Source of the DNA: UBA4055 sp964648295
Lineage (GTDB): Bacteria > UBA4055
Length of the DNA stretch: 64,000 nt
Assembly: GCA_964648295.1 (NCBI GenBank)
Contig: CAZYNH010000003.1
Coordinates: forward strand, 62,001-126,000
Direction of reading: 5' to 3'
Positions 41,086-48,885 of the stretch are shown piece after piece. How positions within the stretch are numbered: the first letter of the stretch is position 1; the number at the start of each line of letters is the position of its first letter. The notes under the pieces were generated by a model. It made no database searches. It saw only the letters and a list, made by a program, of their open reading frames with translations, and had not been told where the DNA came from. The position numbers were made by a program, and so were the translations under genes.

Positions 41086-42126
41086 GTGAGAAAGCTGTCA
41101 CTCATAGTTCTGGTCTCGGCCGCGGCGGTTTTCGCCTCAGGCGTAAAAACTTACTATAACTATTACGAAAATTTCAGTTATGATCCGGTAACGGCAATTT
41201 CGTCGCATACGGGCGCATATCTTTTCGATCATGTTCCTGTCAACCTTGACGATCTTGATTATAAGTTAAAGTTCATTCTATCGGCCTCGCCTTTTGTCAG
41301 ACAGGCTGGAGATCGGTACGGAACCGATGTTCAGAATTCAGAGAATGTGGATATGCTGAAGAATTTCTGCTTCCTTTACTATTACCAGAGGGAGTTCATG
41401 CCTTTCCTGTCTTATTCAACGCCTTATAAATCAGTTCTGAATTATAACGACGAAAGAGAGATCATTAAGAAAAGGGACGCGCTTTCCTTAGGGATACTTT
41501 CTGACCTCAGGCACCATCAGATAGGGCTTTTTTTCAGCGGTCTTATGTCCGCATACTCAGACAGACAGCTTAATAACGGCGGGGAGTATACCTTCAGGAG
41601 AGGCGGATTTTCTGCCGGAATGACTGTAAACGTTAAAGTCAACAAAAGATCGTCTATGATATTAAGCGTTGTTTCCCCTGTATTTCTCGACTTTGATATT
41701 GATAACAATTACAGCGGTAATGACAGATCATATTTCGATAAATTCCAGTCTTCAACAGGGTTCAATTATAAATACAGGGATTTCTTTGCGACATATACAT
41801 TTGTTTATAAAAACAACCGTGTATTCTATGATGATGACGACGGACACCAGCTTACTTATCCATGGATTATAGAGCACAATTTTATTGCCGGGTACAAAGT
41901 TGATAAGAATATCAGTTTTTCTCTTGATTACCAGCTTATGCCGTCGGTCTTTACAGAGAATATGCCGAAGATCGGCGATGTTTACAGGCACACCGTGGGC
42001 GCATTCGCTTCAGTAAATTTCGGGTCGTTCACTCTTAACATGAGATATGCCGACAGCGAATTTTTCTCTGAAGAGGGTATAGGCAGGATCTATTTTCAGG
42101 CTGACCTGATCTATATTTACAAATAA
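41086..42126 (+). CDS. Putative outer-membrane beta-barrel protein
   Basis: A 346-residue protein that starts with GTG and has a signal peptide (residues 1-~18, ending V-F-A-S-G). The mature part alternates polar and aromatic residues in short strands separated by turns (for example A-L-S-L-G-I-L-S-D-L-R-H-H-Q-I-G-L-F-F) and ends Q-A-D-L-I-Y-I-Y-K. This pattern fits an outer-membrane barrel of about 12-14 strands. No sequence family is recognised. It is followed 15 bases later by the nucleoside kinase gene, but a functional link is not evident. Confidence 0.55.
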   Translation: MRKLSLIVLVSAAAVFASGVKTYYNYYENFSYDPVTAISSHTGAYLFDHVPVNLDDLDYKLKFILSASPFVRQAGDRYGTDVQNSENVDMLKNFCFLYYYQREFMPFLSYSTPYKSVLNYNDEREIIKKRDALSLGILSDLRHHQIGLFFSGLMSAYSDRQLNNGGEYTFRRGGFSAGMTVNVKVNKRSSMILSVVSPVFLDFDIDNNYSGNDRSYFDKFQSSTGFNYKYRDFFATYTFVYKNNRVFYDDDDGHQLTYPWIIEHNFIAGYKVDKNISFSLDYQLMPSVFTENMPKIGDVYRHTVGAFASVNFGSFTLNMRYADSEFFSEEGIGRIYFQADLIYIYK

Positions 42127-42141
42127 AAGGGCGGAGATAAT

Positions 42142-43809
42142 ATGGTCACGACGGTTGACTTGACAATAATCAATACCGGAGAAACGATGCAGGTTCCCCT
42201 CGGCAGCCTTCTGTCGCAGGTTCTGCCTGAGCTTGATCTGAAGCTGAAGTACCCCGTTATAGGCGCAATAGTAAATAATTCGTTGAAGGAACTGACTTTC
42301 CCGATACTTAACGAATGCGAGGTCGAGTTTATTGACAGGACATGCCCCGACGGCCTGAATATGTATCTCAGGTCGCTTATTTTTGTGATGTGCAAAGCGG
42401 TCAATGATATCTTTCCCGAATCGAGGCTGTATGTTCTTCACGCTGTTTCAAAAGGTTATTACTGCGAGCTGAAAGACTATTCGGGGAAAGATCTTACGGA
42501 CCCTGAGTCTGTACTTAAGATCAAAAACAAAATGAAAGAGGTGGTTTCGCAGGATATCCCTTTTGAAAGATTCAGGATGAAAACAGAGGACGCCATACAG
42601 AAGTTCATCAGCCAGGGCCTTGACGACAAAGAGCTTATTTTAAGGCAGAGAAAGAGGATATATACATCGGTCTATAAGCTTGACGGTATCGTGAATTATC
42701 TGTACGGATATCTCGCTCCCTCCACCGGCAGTCTAAAGGTATTCAATCTGATAAAATATTTCGACGGTATGCTCCTGCAGGTCCCTTCGGCGTCAAACCC
42801 GGACAGCGTATTGGAAAGAACTCCGCAGAACAAGCTTTTCGAAGTGATAAACGAACACAGCAGGTGGGTGAGGCTTCTCGGAGTGAACAATGTCGGAAAG
42901 CTGAATGACAAGATAATCAACAAAGAGGCGGGTGATCTCATCAAGATCTCCGAAGCCCTGCATGAAAAGAAGATCGCTTCAATAGCGGATGAAATAGCAT
43001 CGAGAAAGAATACAAAACTCGTTCTAATAGCGGGGCCGTCTTCATCAGGCAAGACCACCTTTTCCAAAAGGCTGAGCGTACAGCTTCAGGTATCCGGTCT
43101 GAAACCACTCGTGATCGGGCTCGACGATTATTTCGTGGACAGGGAGCACACCCCGCGCGATGAGAAGGGCGAATACGACTTCGAATCCATAGAAGCTATA
43201 GATATTAAGCTGTTCAACGATCAACTTCTAAGTCTGTTCGACGGGGAGGAGGTGGAGATACCGAGGTTCGATTTCCAGACAGGAAAAAGAATGCCGGGCA
43301 AAAAAATGAAATGCGGCCCGGAGAATATTATCATAGTCGAGGGCATACACGGTCTGAACCCGCATCTTACGAACAGGATACTTCCCGAGCACAAGTTCAG
43401 GATCTATATTTCAGCTCTGACACAGATATCTATTGACAGGCATAACAGGATACCGACGACGGACAACAGGCTTATAAGAAGGATCGTCAGGGATTACAAC
43501 TACCGCAGCCATAAGGCCCTCGACACTCTGAAAAGGTGGCCGAGCGTCAGAGCCGGTGAGGAGAAAAATATCTTCCCGTATCAGGAGGAGGCCGATGTAA
43601 TGTTCAACTCAGCCCTGCTTTACGAATTCAGCGTTCTCAAAAAATACGCCGAGCCGATAATCAATGAAGTTCCGGAGACCGCGAGAGAATATTCCGAGGC
43701 GAACAGGCTCTTAAAATTCCTGTCCTTCTTCCTGCCTATGGGGAACGAGGATATTCCCAACACTTCGATACTCAAAGAGTTCATAGGCGGAAGCAGTTTC
43801 GAGTATTAG
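42142..43809 (+). CDS. TGS-domain nucleoside (uridine) kinase family protein
   Basis: A 555-residue protein. Residues ~1-70 resemble a TGS domain, ~75-260 a threonyl-tRNA-synthetase-like second additional domain, and ~290-500 a P-loop uridine-kinase-type domain: G-P-S-S-S-G-K-T-T (Walker A, ~294-302), G-L-D-D-Y-F-V-D-R and D-F-Q-T-G. Proteins with this layout are annotated as nucleoside kinases; the role of the tRNA-synthetase-like part is unknown. A GGCGGAG-like ribosome site precedes the ATG. The 3' end overlaps the convergent zincin gene by four bases. Confidence 0.85.
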   Translation: MVTTVDLTIINTGETMQVPLGSLLSQVLPELDLKLKYPVIGAIVNNSLKELTFPILNECEVEFIDRTCPDGLNMYLRSLIFVMCKAVNDIFPESRLYVLHAVSKGYYCELKDYSGKDLTDPESVLKIKNKMKEVVSQDIPFERFRMKTEDAIQKFISQGLDDKELILRQRKRIYTSVYKLDGIVNYLYGYLAPSTGSLKVFNLIKYFDGMLLQVPSASNPDSVLERTPQNKLFEVINEHSRWVRLLGVNNVGKLNDKIINKEAGDLIKISEALHEKKIASIADEIASRKNTKLVLIAGPSSSGKTTFSKRLSVQLQVSGLKPLVIGLDDYFVDREHTPRDEKGEYDFESIEAIDIKLFNDQLLSLFDGEEVEIPRFDFQTGKRMPGKKMKCGPENIIIVEGIHGLNPHLTNRILPEHKFRIYISALTQISIDRHNRIPTTDNRLIRRIVRDYNYRSHKALDTLKRWPSVRAGEEKNIFPYQEEADVMFNSALLYEFSVLKKYAEPIINEVPETAREYSEANRLLKFLSFFLPMGNEDIPNTSILKEFIGGSSFEY

Positions 43810-44444
43810 TCACACCTTGATCTCAGCCAGTCGTTAAGATCATCGCGCTTCGCGTTGGCGACAAGTTCTTTTAGCGGTATCTTATTCACGAAATATTTAA
43901 ATACATGCGAATATTTTTCATAGCTTCCGCGCTCAGGGTTTCCGACTATGCCCCATATTTCATCTTCGGTCAGCTTGATCTTCGATCGCGTAAACTGATC
44001 TGCCGCGAATATCGCGAATCCTTCAAAGAACCAGACCGGTCCCATCGCCTCCTCATCGCCGTTAAGGATCCTGACATGCAGCCTGTGGCAAATTTCATGT
44101 GTAAGAAGTTTTACATAGCTGTCAGGCTCGATCCCCTGTGGATAAACTTTCGCATAATATTCGGGGGAGACCGCAATCAGATTCCGTTCTTCCAGCGCGC
44201 CGCAGTAGCTGTCGGGCAGGATCATTCCTTCGTCCATTCCGCATAGTTTAAGGAGAGTTCTGTTGAATTCCTGCTTATCTTCAAAGATCATTACTTTATC
44301 AAAAAAGCTTTCATGGACAAGGGAAGACCATCCGTATTTTGCCGCAAAGGCGCGGACATTCTCCATTGCCTTAACAATATATCCTTCAAATTCAGATCTG
44401 CGCGGCTCGAGAGAAGGGGAGAGGATAAGGTTGAAAGTTCTCAT
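43806..44444 (-). CDS. Putative zinc-dependent peptidase (HExxH)
   Basis: A 212-residue soluble protein with the gluzincin/zincin motif T-H-E-I-C-H-R-L-H (HExxH) and a downstream glutamate in W-F-F-E-G-F-A-I-F-A-A-D, the arrangement of peptidase-MA-like enzymes. No signal peptide, so it would be cytoplasmic. The N-terminal region is not recognised. It overlaps the upstream small membrane protein gene by four bases and is likely translated with it. Confidence 0.68.
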   Translation of the reverse strand: MRTFNLILSPSLEPRRSEFEGYIVKAMENVRAFAAKYGWSSLVHESFFDKVMIFEDKQEFNRTLLKLCGMDEGMILPDSYCGALEERNLIAVSPEYYAKVYPQGIEPDSYVKLLTHEICHRLHVRILNGDEEAMGPVWFFEGFAIFAADQFTRSKIKLTEDEIWGIVGNPERGSYEKYSHVFKYFVNKIPLKELVANAKRDDLNDWLRSRCD

Positions 44445-44623
44445 TTCTCTTCCGCATCATTTTTATTTTTCGATTTTGCTTTTCCGATAGCTATCCATGA
44501 GATCCCGAGACCCAAAAAAGTCAGACCTACGGCAGGAGACCTTTTCGAGAGCACTATCCCTATTACGCAGAAAGAAATACCTATAGGTATGAAAATTTTG
44601 AAATCCGGTTTGCTTCTTTCCAT
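44441..44623 (-). CDS. Small two-helix membrane protein
   Basis: A 60-residue protein from the ATG at 44623, supported by AAAGG seven bases upstream (a TTG 15 bases further up is less likely). It has two hydrophobic segments, I-F-I-P-I-G-I-S-F-C-V-I-G-I-V-L and V-G-L-T-F-L-G-L-G-I-S-W-I-A-I-G, and a charged C-terminal tail. Family unknown. It is the first gene of a pair with the HExxH protein. Confidence 0.6.
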   Translation of the reverse strand: MERSKPDFKIFIPIGISFCVIGIVLSKRSPAVGLTFLGLGISWIAIGKAKSKNKNDAEEK

Positions 44624-44698
44624 ATTGCAACCTTTCAATTATTTTTGATGCAATTTACTATTAAGGTCAAAGTAAGTCAATAAAATAAAAATTAACAA

Positions 44699-44728
44699 AA
44701 AACCGGGCTTTTGACCCGGTTCTTTTTG
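44699..44728 (-). terminator. Intrinsic terminator of rsgA
   Basis: AACCGGG and CCCGGTT (44701-44721) form a hairpin with loop CTTTTGA. On the - strand it is followed by a T-rich run and lies directly after the rsgA stop; A/T on both sides may let it work in both directions. Confidence 0.8.
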
Positions 44729-44729
44729 T

Positions 44730-45857
44730 TTAATGAGAGTACTTATCCCTTCTTTTTATTCCGCGGGAATGCTCTTTAATTCTCATGAAACCGCGTTTTT
44801 CTTTCTCGAAAGCTTTTTCCAAGAACTTTTCTCTCTGCTTTGACCGTTTCTCAAAGAATGCCGATTCCCGTTTCAGCTTAAGATAATTAGAATACCGTTT
44901 TTCGCAGAGTTCGCCGCTCTCGATAGCTTCGATCACCGCGCAGCCGGGCTCGGAATCGTGTCTGCAATTAGAGAATCTGCACCGGCTTTCGAGCTCGATA
45001 ATATCCTCGAAAGTATTTTCGATCGCCTCGATCGAAGCTGCGGGTTTCAGGTCGCGGATGCCCGGATTGTCGATCAGGATCCCCCCTTCGGGAAAGAGAA
45101 GCATTTCTCTGTGGGTCGTAGTGTGCTTACCTCTCTTGTCAGCCTCTCTGATGCCCGATACGAACATTTTATCTTCACCGAGAAGCGCGTTAATGATGGA
45201 AGATTTGCCCACGCCTGATGAACCGATGAAGCTTACCGTTCTGCCCGGTTTTAAATATGGCAGAATTTCTTCCAGACCGTCAAAGTCAACTGCGCTTACC
45301 GCATAAACAGGAAGTCCGTTGGCTATGTTCTCAACTTTTTCGACATAATCTTCCCATTCAGGGCAAATGTCCTTTTTATTCAGGATCAGAACAGGCTCAG
45401 CTCCGCTTTCATACAGCATCACGATATATCTTTCGATCTTTGAAAGATTAAAATCCCTTTCATCCATCGCGGCTACATAAAATACGGTATCGATGTTGCT
45501 TGAAATGATGCGTATCCCGCCGTCGCCCGCCTTCTCAAAGTTACGCCCGAATGTGTCCTTGCCTTTCCTGATCAGCTTCGTCCGCCTTGGCAGAACTCCC
45601 TCAATGAAATGATCCTCGGCTCCGTCAGGCTTACTCAGCGCGACCCAGTCTCCTACGACAGGCAGCTGCTCCTTCCCGAATGCGCTCATAAAGAACTTTG
45701 TGGATAATGCGGCTTTAACTTCTCCATCCTCCGTCATAAGCCAGTACTGATTGATGCTCTCTTTTGTTACTCTGGCCGGAATGTAATCCATCGCTCTGTA
45801 AGGTTCAAAGCTATTTTCAAAAAATTCGTCCCAGCCGTAATCGTTCAATGTTGTCAT
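44730..45857 (-). CDS. rsgA: Ribosome small-subunit-dependent GTPase RsgA
   Basis: A 375-residue circularly permuted GTPase that helps 30S maturation. Domains: OB-fold (~1-110), permuted G domain with L-N-K-K-D (G4) before G-S-S-G-V-G-K-S-S (G1) and D-N-P-G (G3), then the zinc-binding region C-R-F-S-N-C-R-H-D-S-E-P-G-C with all four ligands, and a basic C-terminal tail longer than usual. The start is either ATG 45857 (GGAG 12 bases upstream) or TTG 45875; I favour 45857. It stands alone with a terminator after it. Confidence 0.92.
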   Translation of the reverse strand: MTTLNDYGWDEFFENSFEPYRAMDYIPARVTKESINQYWLMTEDGEVKAALSTKFFMSAFGKEQLPVVGDWVALSKPDGAEDHFIEGVLPRRTKLIRKGKDTFGRNFEKAGDGGIRIISSNIDTVFYVAAMDERDFNLSKIERYIVMLYESGAEPVLILNKKDICPEWEDYVEKVENIANGLPVYAVSAVDFDGLEEILPYLKPGRTVSFIGSSGVGKSSIINALLGEDKMFVSGIREADKRGKHTTTHREMLLFPEGGILIDNPGIRDLKPAASIEAIENTFEDIIELESRCRFSNCRHDSEPGCAVIEAIESGELCEKRYSNYLKLKRESAFFEKRSKQREKFLEKAFEKEKRGFMRIKEHSRGIKRRDKYSH

Positions 45858-45906
45858 TTTATTTTCTGTCTCCAATGTTTTTGTTTTGAGGAGACTTTTT
45901 TGCTTT

Positions 45907-45951
45907 TTAAAAGCTCCTCTTTGCCGTGTTGTAAAATTTTGAACAGTTCAT
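45907..45951 (-). CDS. 14-residue mini-ORF with a strong ribosome site (possible leader peptide of rsgA)
   Basis: CAGGAGGT lies four bases before the ATG; the frame encodes M-N-C-S-K-F-Y-N-T-A-K-R-S-F then TAA, ending about 50 bases before the rsgA start. The ribosome site is better than that of rsgA itself. It may be a leader peptide or a chance match; there is no run of a single amino acid that would point to attenuation. Confidence 0.3.
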   Translation of the reverse strand: MNCSKFYNTAKRSF

Positions 45952-46103
45952 ACTGACCTCCTGCTGTTAAAATTAAATTTGCCGCTCATTAAGAACGGAT
46001 ATGTATTTTGTTTTATAATTCGGAATTTAAAAGACGGTCGTCAAAGATCCTGAAGCGGACCTTATAGATGGGTGCGAGAAAAGATTAAGAAGCTGAGCTG
46101 ATC

Positions 46104-46148
46104 CTACCGCCATATCCCCGAATTACTCTCAGAATATCTTACAATCAT
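46104..46148 (-). CDS. Second 14-residue mini-ORF with a strong ribosome site
   Basis: CAGGAGGT precedes tandem ATGs; from the second (spacing of four, as in the other mini-ORF) the frame encodes M-I-V-R-Y-S-E-S-N-S-G-I-W-R then TAG. It has the same length and ribosome site as the one 197 bases downstream on the same strand, but the peptides are unrelated. Confidence 0.25.
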   Translation of the reverse strand: MIVRYSESNSGIWR

Positions 46149-46224
46149 CATTACCTCCTGCGGTTTGGTTTAAGTTTGATTTGAATTATAACAACAAATT
46201 TTTAAAAATGCAATAAAACATTGT

Positions 46225-46398
46225 CTATCTGTACATTTCGATCGTTTTATCTGGATCGCTCTTACTTATCCTGGGTTTGCTCATTTCCGGTATCGGTTCA
46301 TGTATCATGTTTTCCGGTTTTTTTTCTTTTTCTGTATTTTTTGTTTTCGCGTACACTTTCTTTGCCTGCTTTGTTCGTTCTAAAGGCAAGATAAGCAC
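46225..46398 (-). CDS. Weak small frame, basic peptide
   Basis: A GTG-started frame of 57 residues with a short hydrophobic start (L-I-L-P-L) and a lysine-rich, proline-containing tail ending K-T-I-E-M-Y-R. It has no ribosome site, so I regard it as a possible fragment of a membrane-anchored protein. Confidence 0.18.
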   Translation of the reverse strand: MLILPLERTKQAKKVYAKTKNTEKEKKPENMIHEPIPEMSKPRISKSDPDKTIEMYR

Positions 46399-46414
46399 AA
46401 GTAAAATGATATTC

Positions 46415-46430
46415 TGTGACTGTTGTCACA
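46415..46430. other. Short hairpin after vapC
   Basis: TGTGAC-TGTT-GTCACA, six pairs with a four-base loop, ten bases beyond the vapC stop. There is no T run, so it is a weak terminator at best; it might stabilise the vapBC transcript end. Confidence 0.4.
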
Positions 46431-46439
46431 TATAGAAGA

Positions 46440-46859
46440 TTAAATGTGAAGCTGAGGATTGAATATTTTCAACTTACTACCCGAACTGATCTGATTGAAG
46501 TCGCGGTCTTTATGAAAAACCTGAACATTATTTAAAATCGCATAAGAGGCTATTAAGCAGTCATTGGATTTTCTGATCGTGATACCTTTCTTTCTCAGTG
46601 ATCTGTACAGTTCAATGGAGTGAACGGTTACCTTCATAATTTCCATATCAATCAGCCTAAAACTATTCAGAATATCTTTAATATCTTCGAAAACTTTGTC
46701 ATCTTTTATACCCTGCAATATTTCCTGATATATCGTTGGACAAATACAAATGTCGAAGTTGTCATCAATGAGTAATTGCAGTACGCCGGCCTCTTTGGAA
46801 TCTTCCGCGCCATTAAAGAAATCGACCCAGACCGAAGTATCAACTAACACGCTGTTCAT
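46440..46859 (-). CDS. vapC: VapC-family PIN-domain ribonuclease toxin
   Basis: A 139-residue PIN protein. The acidic active-site residues are present: Asp in V-L-V-D-T-S-V-W-V-D, Glu in I-Y-Q-E-I-L-Q-G, Asp in S-N-D-C-L-I-A, and Asp in H-K-D-R-D-F. VapC toxins cleave tRNA or rRNA. Its start overlaps the end of vapB by four bases (ATGA), the usual antitoxin-first order. Confidence 0.9.
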   Translation of the reverse strand: MNSVLVDTSVWVDFFNGAEDSKEAGVLQLLIDDNFDICICPTIYQEILQGIKDDKVFEDIKDILNSFRLIDMEIMKVTVHSIELYRSLRKKGITIRKSNDCLIASYAILNNVQVFHKDRDFNQISSGSKLKIFNPQLHI

Positions 46860-47050
46860 TGTGTTGATCTCATTTCGTCAAGATCGCCGTCCCAGATCTT
46901 TTTTCCGCGGTATTCTAATATTTTCTTCCGGTTAAAGTGCTTAATATACTCTTCAAGAGCAAGATTGACTACCGCCTTTTTTGTATGAACACCGCTTATC
47001 TCCATTGCCATATCTACAAGCTTGTCATCAAGATCAATATTCGTTCTCAT
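46856..47050 (-). CDS. vapB: VapB-family antitoxin
   Basis: A 64-residue protein from the ATG at 47050 (M-R-T-N-I-D-L-D-D-K-L-V). It has a ribbon-helix-helix-type N terminus and the K-K-A-V-V-N-L-A-L-E-E-Y helix of the DUF2191/VapB family, and a C-terminal part (Y-R-G-K-K-I-W-D-G-D-L) that would wrap the toxin. An extension to 47068 is possible but adds no conserved residues. Confidence 0.85.
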   Translation of the reverse strand: MRTNIDLDDKLVDMAMEISGVHTKKAVVNLALEEYIKHFNRKKILEYRGKKIWDGDLDEMRSTQ

Positions 47051-47179
47051 AAAACCCTCCATACACATCGTTAACAGAAAATATACACATGACGGGCTTA
47101 TTTGTCAAGGATTTTAATCAGTTACCTTGAAAGTGCAAAGTCTGTTTTGTCTCTATATAAGACAATTGTAAAATGTCGA

Positions 47180-48217
47180 TCATTTATTCTTGCTGTATTT
47201 TTGGAGTAAATCAATTATTTCTTTATTACGATTCTCTTTTGCGAACATCATAGGTGTTTTATCATTTAAGATCGAAGGGATATCTGTTTCAGCGCCGTTC
47301 TCGAGAAGTATTTTGACAGCTTCGATCTTGTTAGAAATAACTGCAATCGTTAGAGCTGTCATATTCATCTTGTTCTTTAAATTTACATCAGCTCCGTTTT
47401 CAATAAGCAGTTTCATGATTTCAATATCATCTATTGAGCACATCAAAGGCGAGAAATCTGAAAATAAAAAATTCAAATCAATATCTTTGTTTATCATCTT
47501 TTTAGCTCGGGCGTACTCTTTGTTCATAAGAGCCTGAACAATGCAGTCAGGATTTATTTTGAATTCTTCAGCAATTGCACCTTTATTTATTAAAAAATAT
47601 GATATATCGTCGTGACCCAATTCTTTAGATATTATATAAGCTGTATTTTTCTTTTTATCTCTATGTTGAATATCCGCGCCATTATCCAAAAGAAATTTTA
47701 TAAATGCGATCTTTTCTTCAGGTTTTGTATATTCATATTTGATAGCCTTAATAATTGCCGATTCACCTTTGTCATTTTCCGTTTTTATATCAGCACCATT
47801 GCGAATAAGTATATCAGCTTTGTGAATATTACATCTTACTGATGAATGGAGTAAGGCATCATTACCTTCGCGGTCTCTACTTGATACTTCCGCACCATAT
47901 TCTAATAGCAGATTTAGTACATCCAAAGAATCTGCCACCATCAAAGCTGAAATTCCGTTACCTGCTTTTTTGTTGACTTGAGCACCATTTTCAAGAAGGA
48001 ATTTAACATTCTGAAATAGATTATATTGCGCTGCTAATGCCAAAGGCAGATCACCGTCCGAGTCTTTTTCGTTGACATCAGCATCTTGTGATATAAAATT
48101 TCTTAACTGCTCAATATTCTGTGAACAGGCAGCTGAATGAATACCTTCCTTTTCCCATGGGTAAAGAGGTGTGGCCATGTTAAGAAATGTTAGTATAAAT
48201 AGTATTAAAATTCTCAT
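47180..48217 (-). CDS. Exported ankyrin-repeat protein
   Basis: A 345-residue protein with a signal peptide (residues 1-~20, M-R-I-L-I-L-F-I-L-T-F) and about nine ankyrin repeats, recognisable by G-A-x-V-N-x-K and D-x-x-G-D-x-P-L-x-L-A. Repeats at ~50-220 are followed by a divergent spacer and three further repeats. It would bind proteins in the periplasm or at the surface. It is AT-rich compared with the backbone and sits between two toxin-antitoxin pairs, 14 bases downstream of mazF on the same strand. Confidence 0.85.
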   Translation of the reverse strand: MRILILFILTFLNMATPLYPWEKEGIHSAACSQNIEQLRNFISQDADVNEKDSDGDLPLALAAQYNLFQNVKFLLENGAQVNKKAGNGISALMVADSLDVLNLLLEYGAEVSSRDREGNDALLHSSVRCNIHKADILIRNGADIKTENDKGESAIIKAIKYEYTKPEEKIAFIKFLLDNGADIQHRDKKKNTAYIISKELGHDDISYFLINKGAIAEEFKINPDCIVQALMNKEYARAKKMINKDIDLNFLFSDFSPLMCSIDDIEIMKLLIENGADVNLKNKMNMTALTIAVISNKIEAVKILLENGAETDIPSILNDKTPMMFAKENRNKEIIDLLQKYSKNK

Positions 48218-48231
48218 TTTGAACCTATAAT

Positions 48232-48582
48232 TTAATCGATATCCAAAACTATTTTAATATTATCTTTGATATCTTTTTTGATTTCCTGCGGTAATTCTCC
48301 GGCTTTTCTGACAAGCCTTTTATTGTCGATCGCTCTTATCTGATCTATCATGATATCGCAGTCCTGAAGCACATTCCCCTCGCCCTTTTTTAAATGCACT
48401 CTTAATATTTGCGATCCTGTTTCTACATTTGTGGTTATCGGGCAAATAATTGTTGAAGGATGGTGAATATTATTCAAAAGATCGGTCTGTATCACAACGA
48501 CCGGTCTGACTTTTCCCGGCTCTGTACCGATCTGAGGACTTAAGTCTGCAATCCAGATTTCGAATTGACTGATATTTTTCAT
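48232..48582 (-). CDS. mazF: MazF/PemK-family endoribonuclease toxin
   Basis: A 116-residue protein with the MazF pattern: I-W-I-A-D-L-S-P-Q-I-G-T-E-P-G-K-V-R-P-V-V-V-I-Q, then I-I-C-P-I-T-T-N, and D-Q-I-R-A-I-D-N-K-R-L. The R-P-V-V and T-x-N elements around the active site are intact. It cleaves mRNA or other RNA at short motifs. It overlaps the antitoxin gene by four bases. Confidence 0.92.
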   Translation of the reverse strand: MKNISQFEIWIADLSPQIGTEPGKVRPVVVIQTDLLNNIHHPSTIICPITTNVETGSQILRVHLKKGEGNVLQDCDIMIDQIRAIDNKRLVRKAGELPQEIKKDIKDNIKIVLDID

Positions 48583-48800
48583 TCTAAATCCTCGAACTCT
48601 TTTAAAACTTTAAGAGATTCTTTTTTTACAAGCTTAGATTCGCATGCAAGCATTTTCTCGAGCATAGCTCTTTTCTGCATCTTGTTGTAATTCTCCACAG
48701 CTTCATTTATGTATCTGTTTCTCGGTTTTTTTAAACTTTCAAGGATCTTATCCGTCTCTTCAAGGATAGAGTCTTCAATTTTAAATGACAGGGTTTTCAT
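48579..48800 (-). CDS. Ribbon-helix-helix antitoxin of the MazF pair
   Basis: A 73-residue protein from the ATG at 48800, where AGGAGG sits at proper spacing; a longer frame to 48854 lacks a ribosome site. The N terminus K-T-L-S-F-K-I-E-D-S-I-L-E-E-T is a ribbon-helix-helix strand, followed by R-N-R-Y-I-N-E-A-V and a charged toxin-binding tail. It is expected to bind its own promoter region and neutralise MazF. Confidence 0.82.
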   Translation of the reverse strand: MKTLSFKIEDSILEETDKILESLKKPRNRYINEAVENYNKMQKRAMLEKMLACESKLVKKESLKVLKEFEDLE

Positions 48801-48885
48801 AATAACCTCCTTTTGGTATATACTAAATATACATACTAAAAGTATATTTGTCAAGTATGTGTCAAATTTTGAGATATTATAAAAA

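Larger units (their letters stand above)
45876..46439. other. 560-base intergenic region upstream of rsgA
   Basis: Between rsgA and vapC, both on the - strand, there is no recognised gene. The stretch holds two 14-codon mini-ORFs with perfect ribosome sites (45907-45951 and 46104-46148), a weak 57-codon frame (46225-46398) and a hairpin after vapC (46415-46430). No tRNA, transposase trace or long repeat was seen. Confidence 0.5.

Noticed and set aside
46415..46430. TGTGAC-TGTT-GTCACA as a fourth copy of the shared operator
   Set aside because: The arms are in the opposite order (GTGAC...GTCAC), there is no TATATT at the set distance, and it lies after a stop codon.
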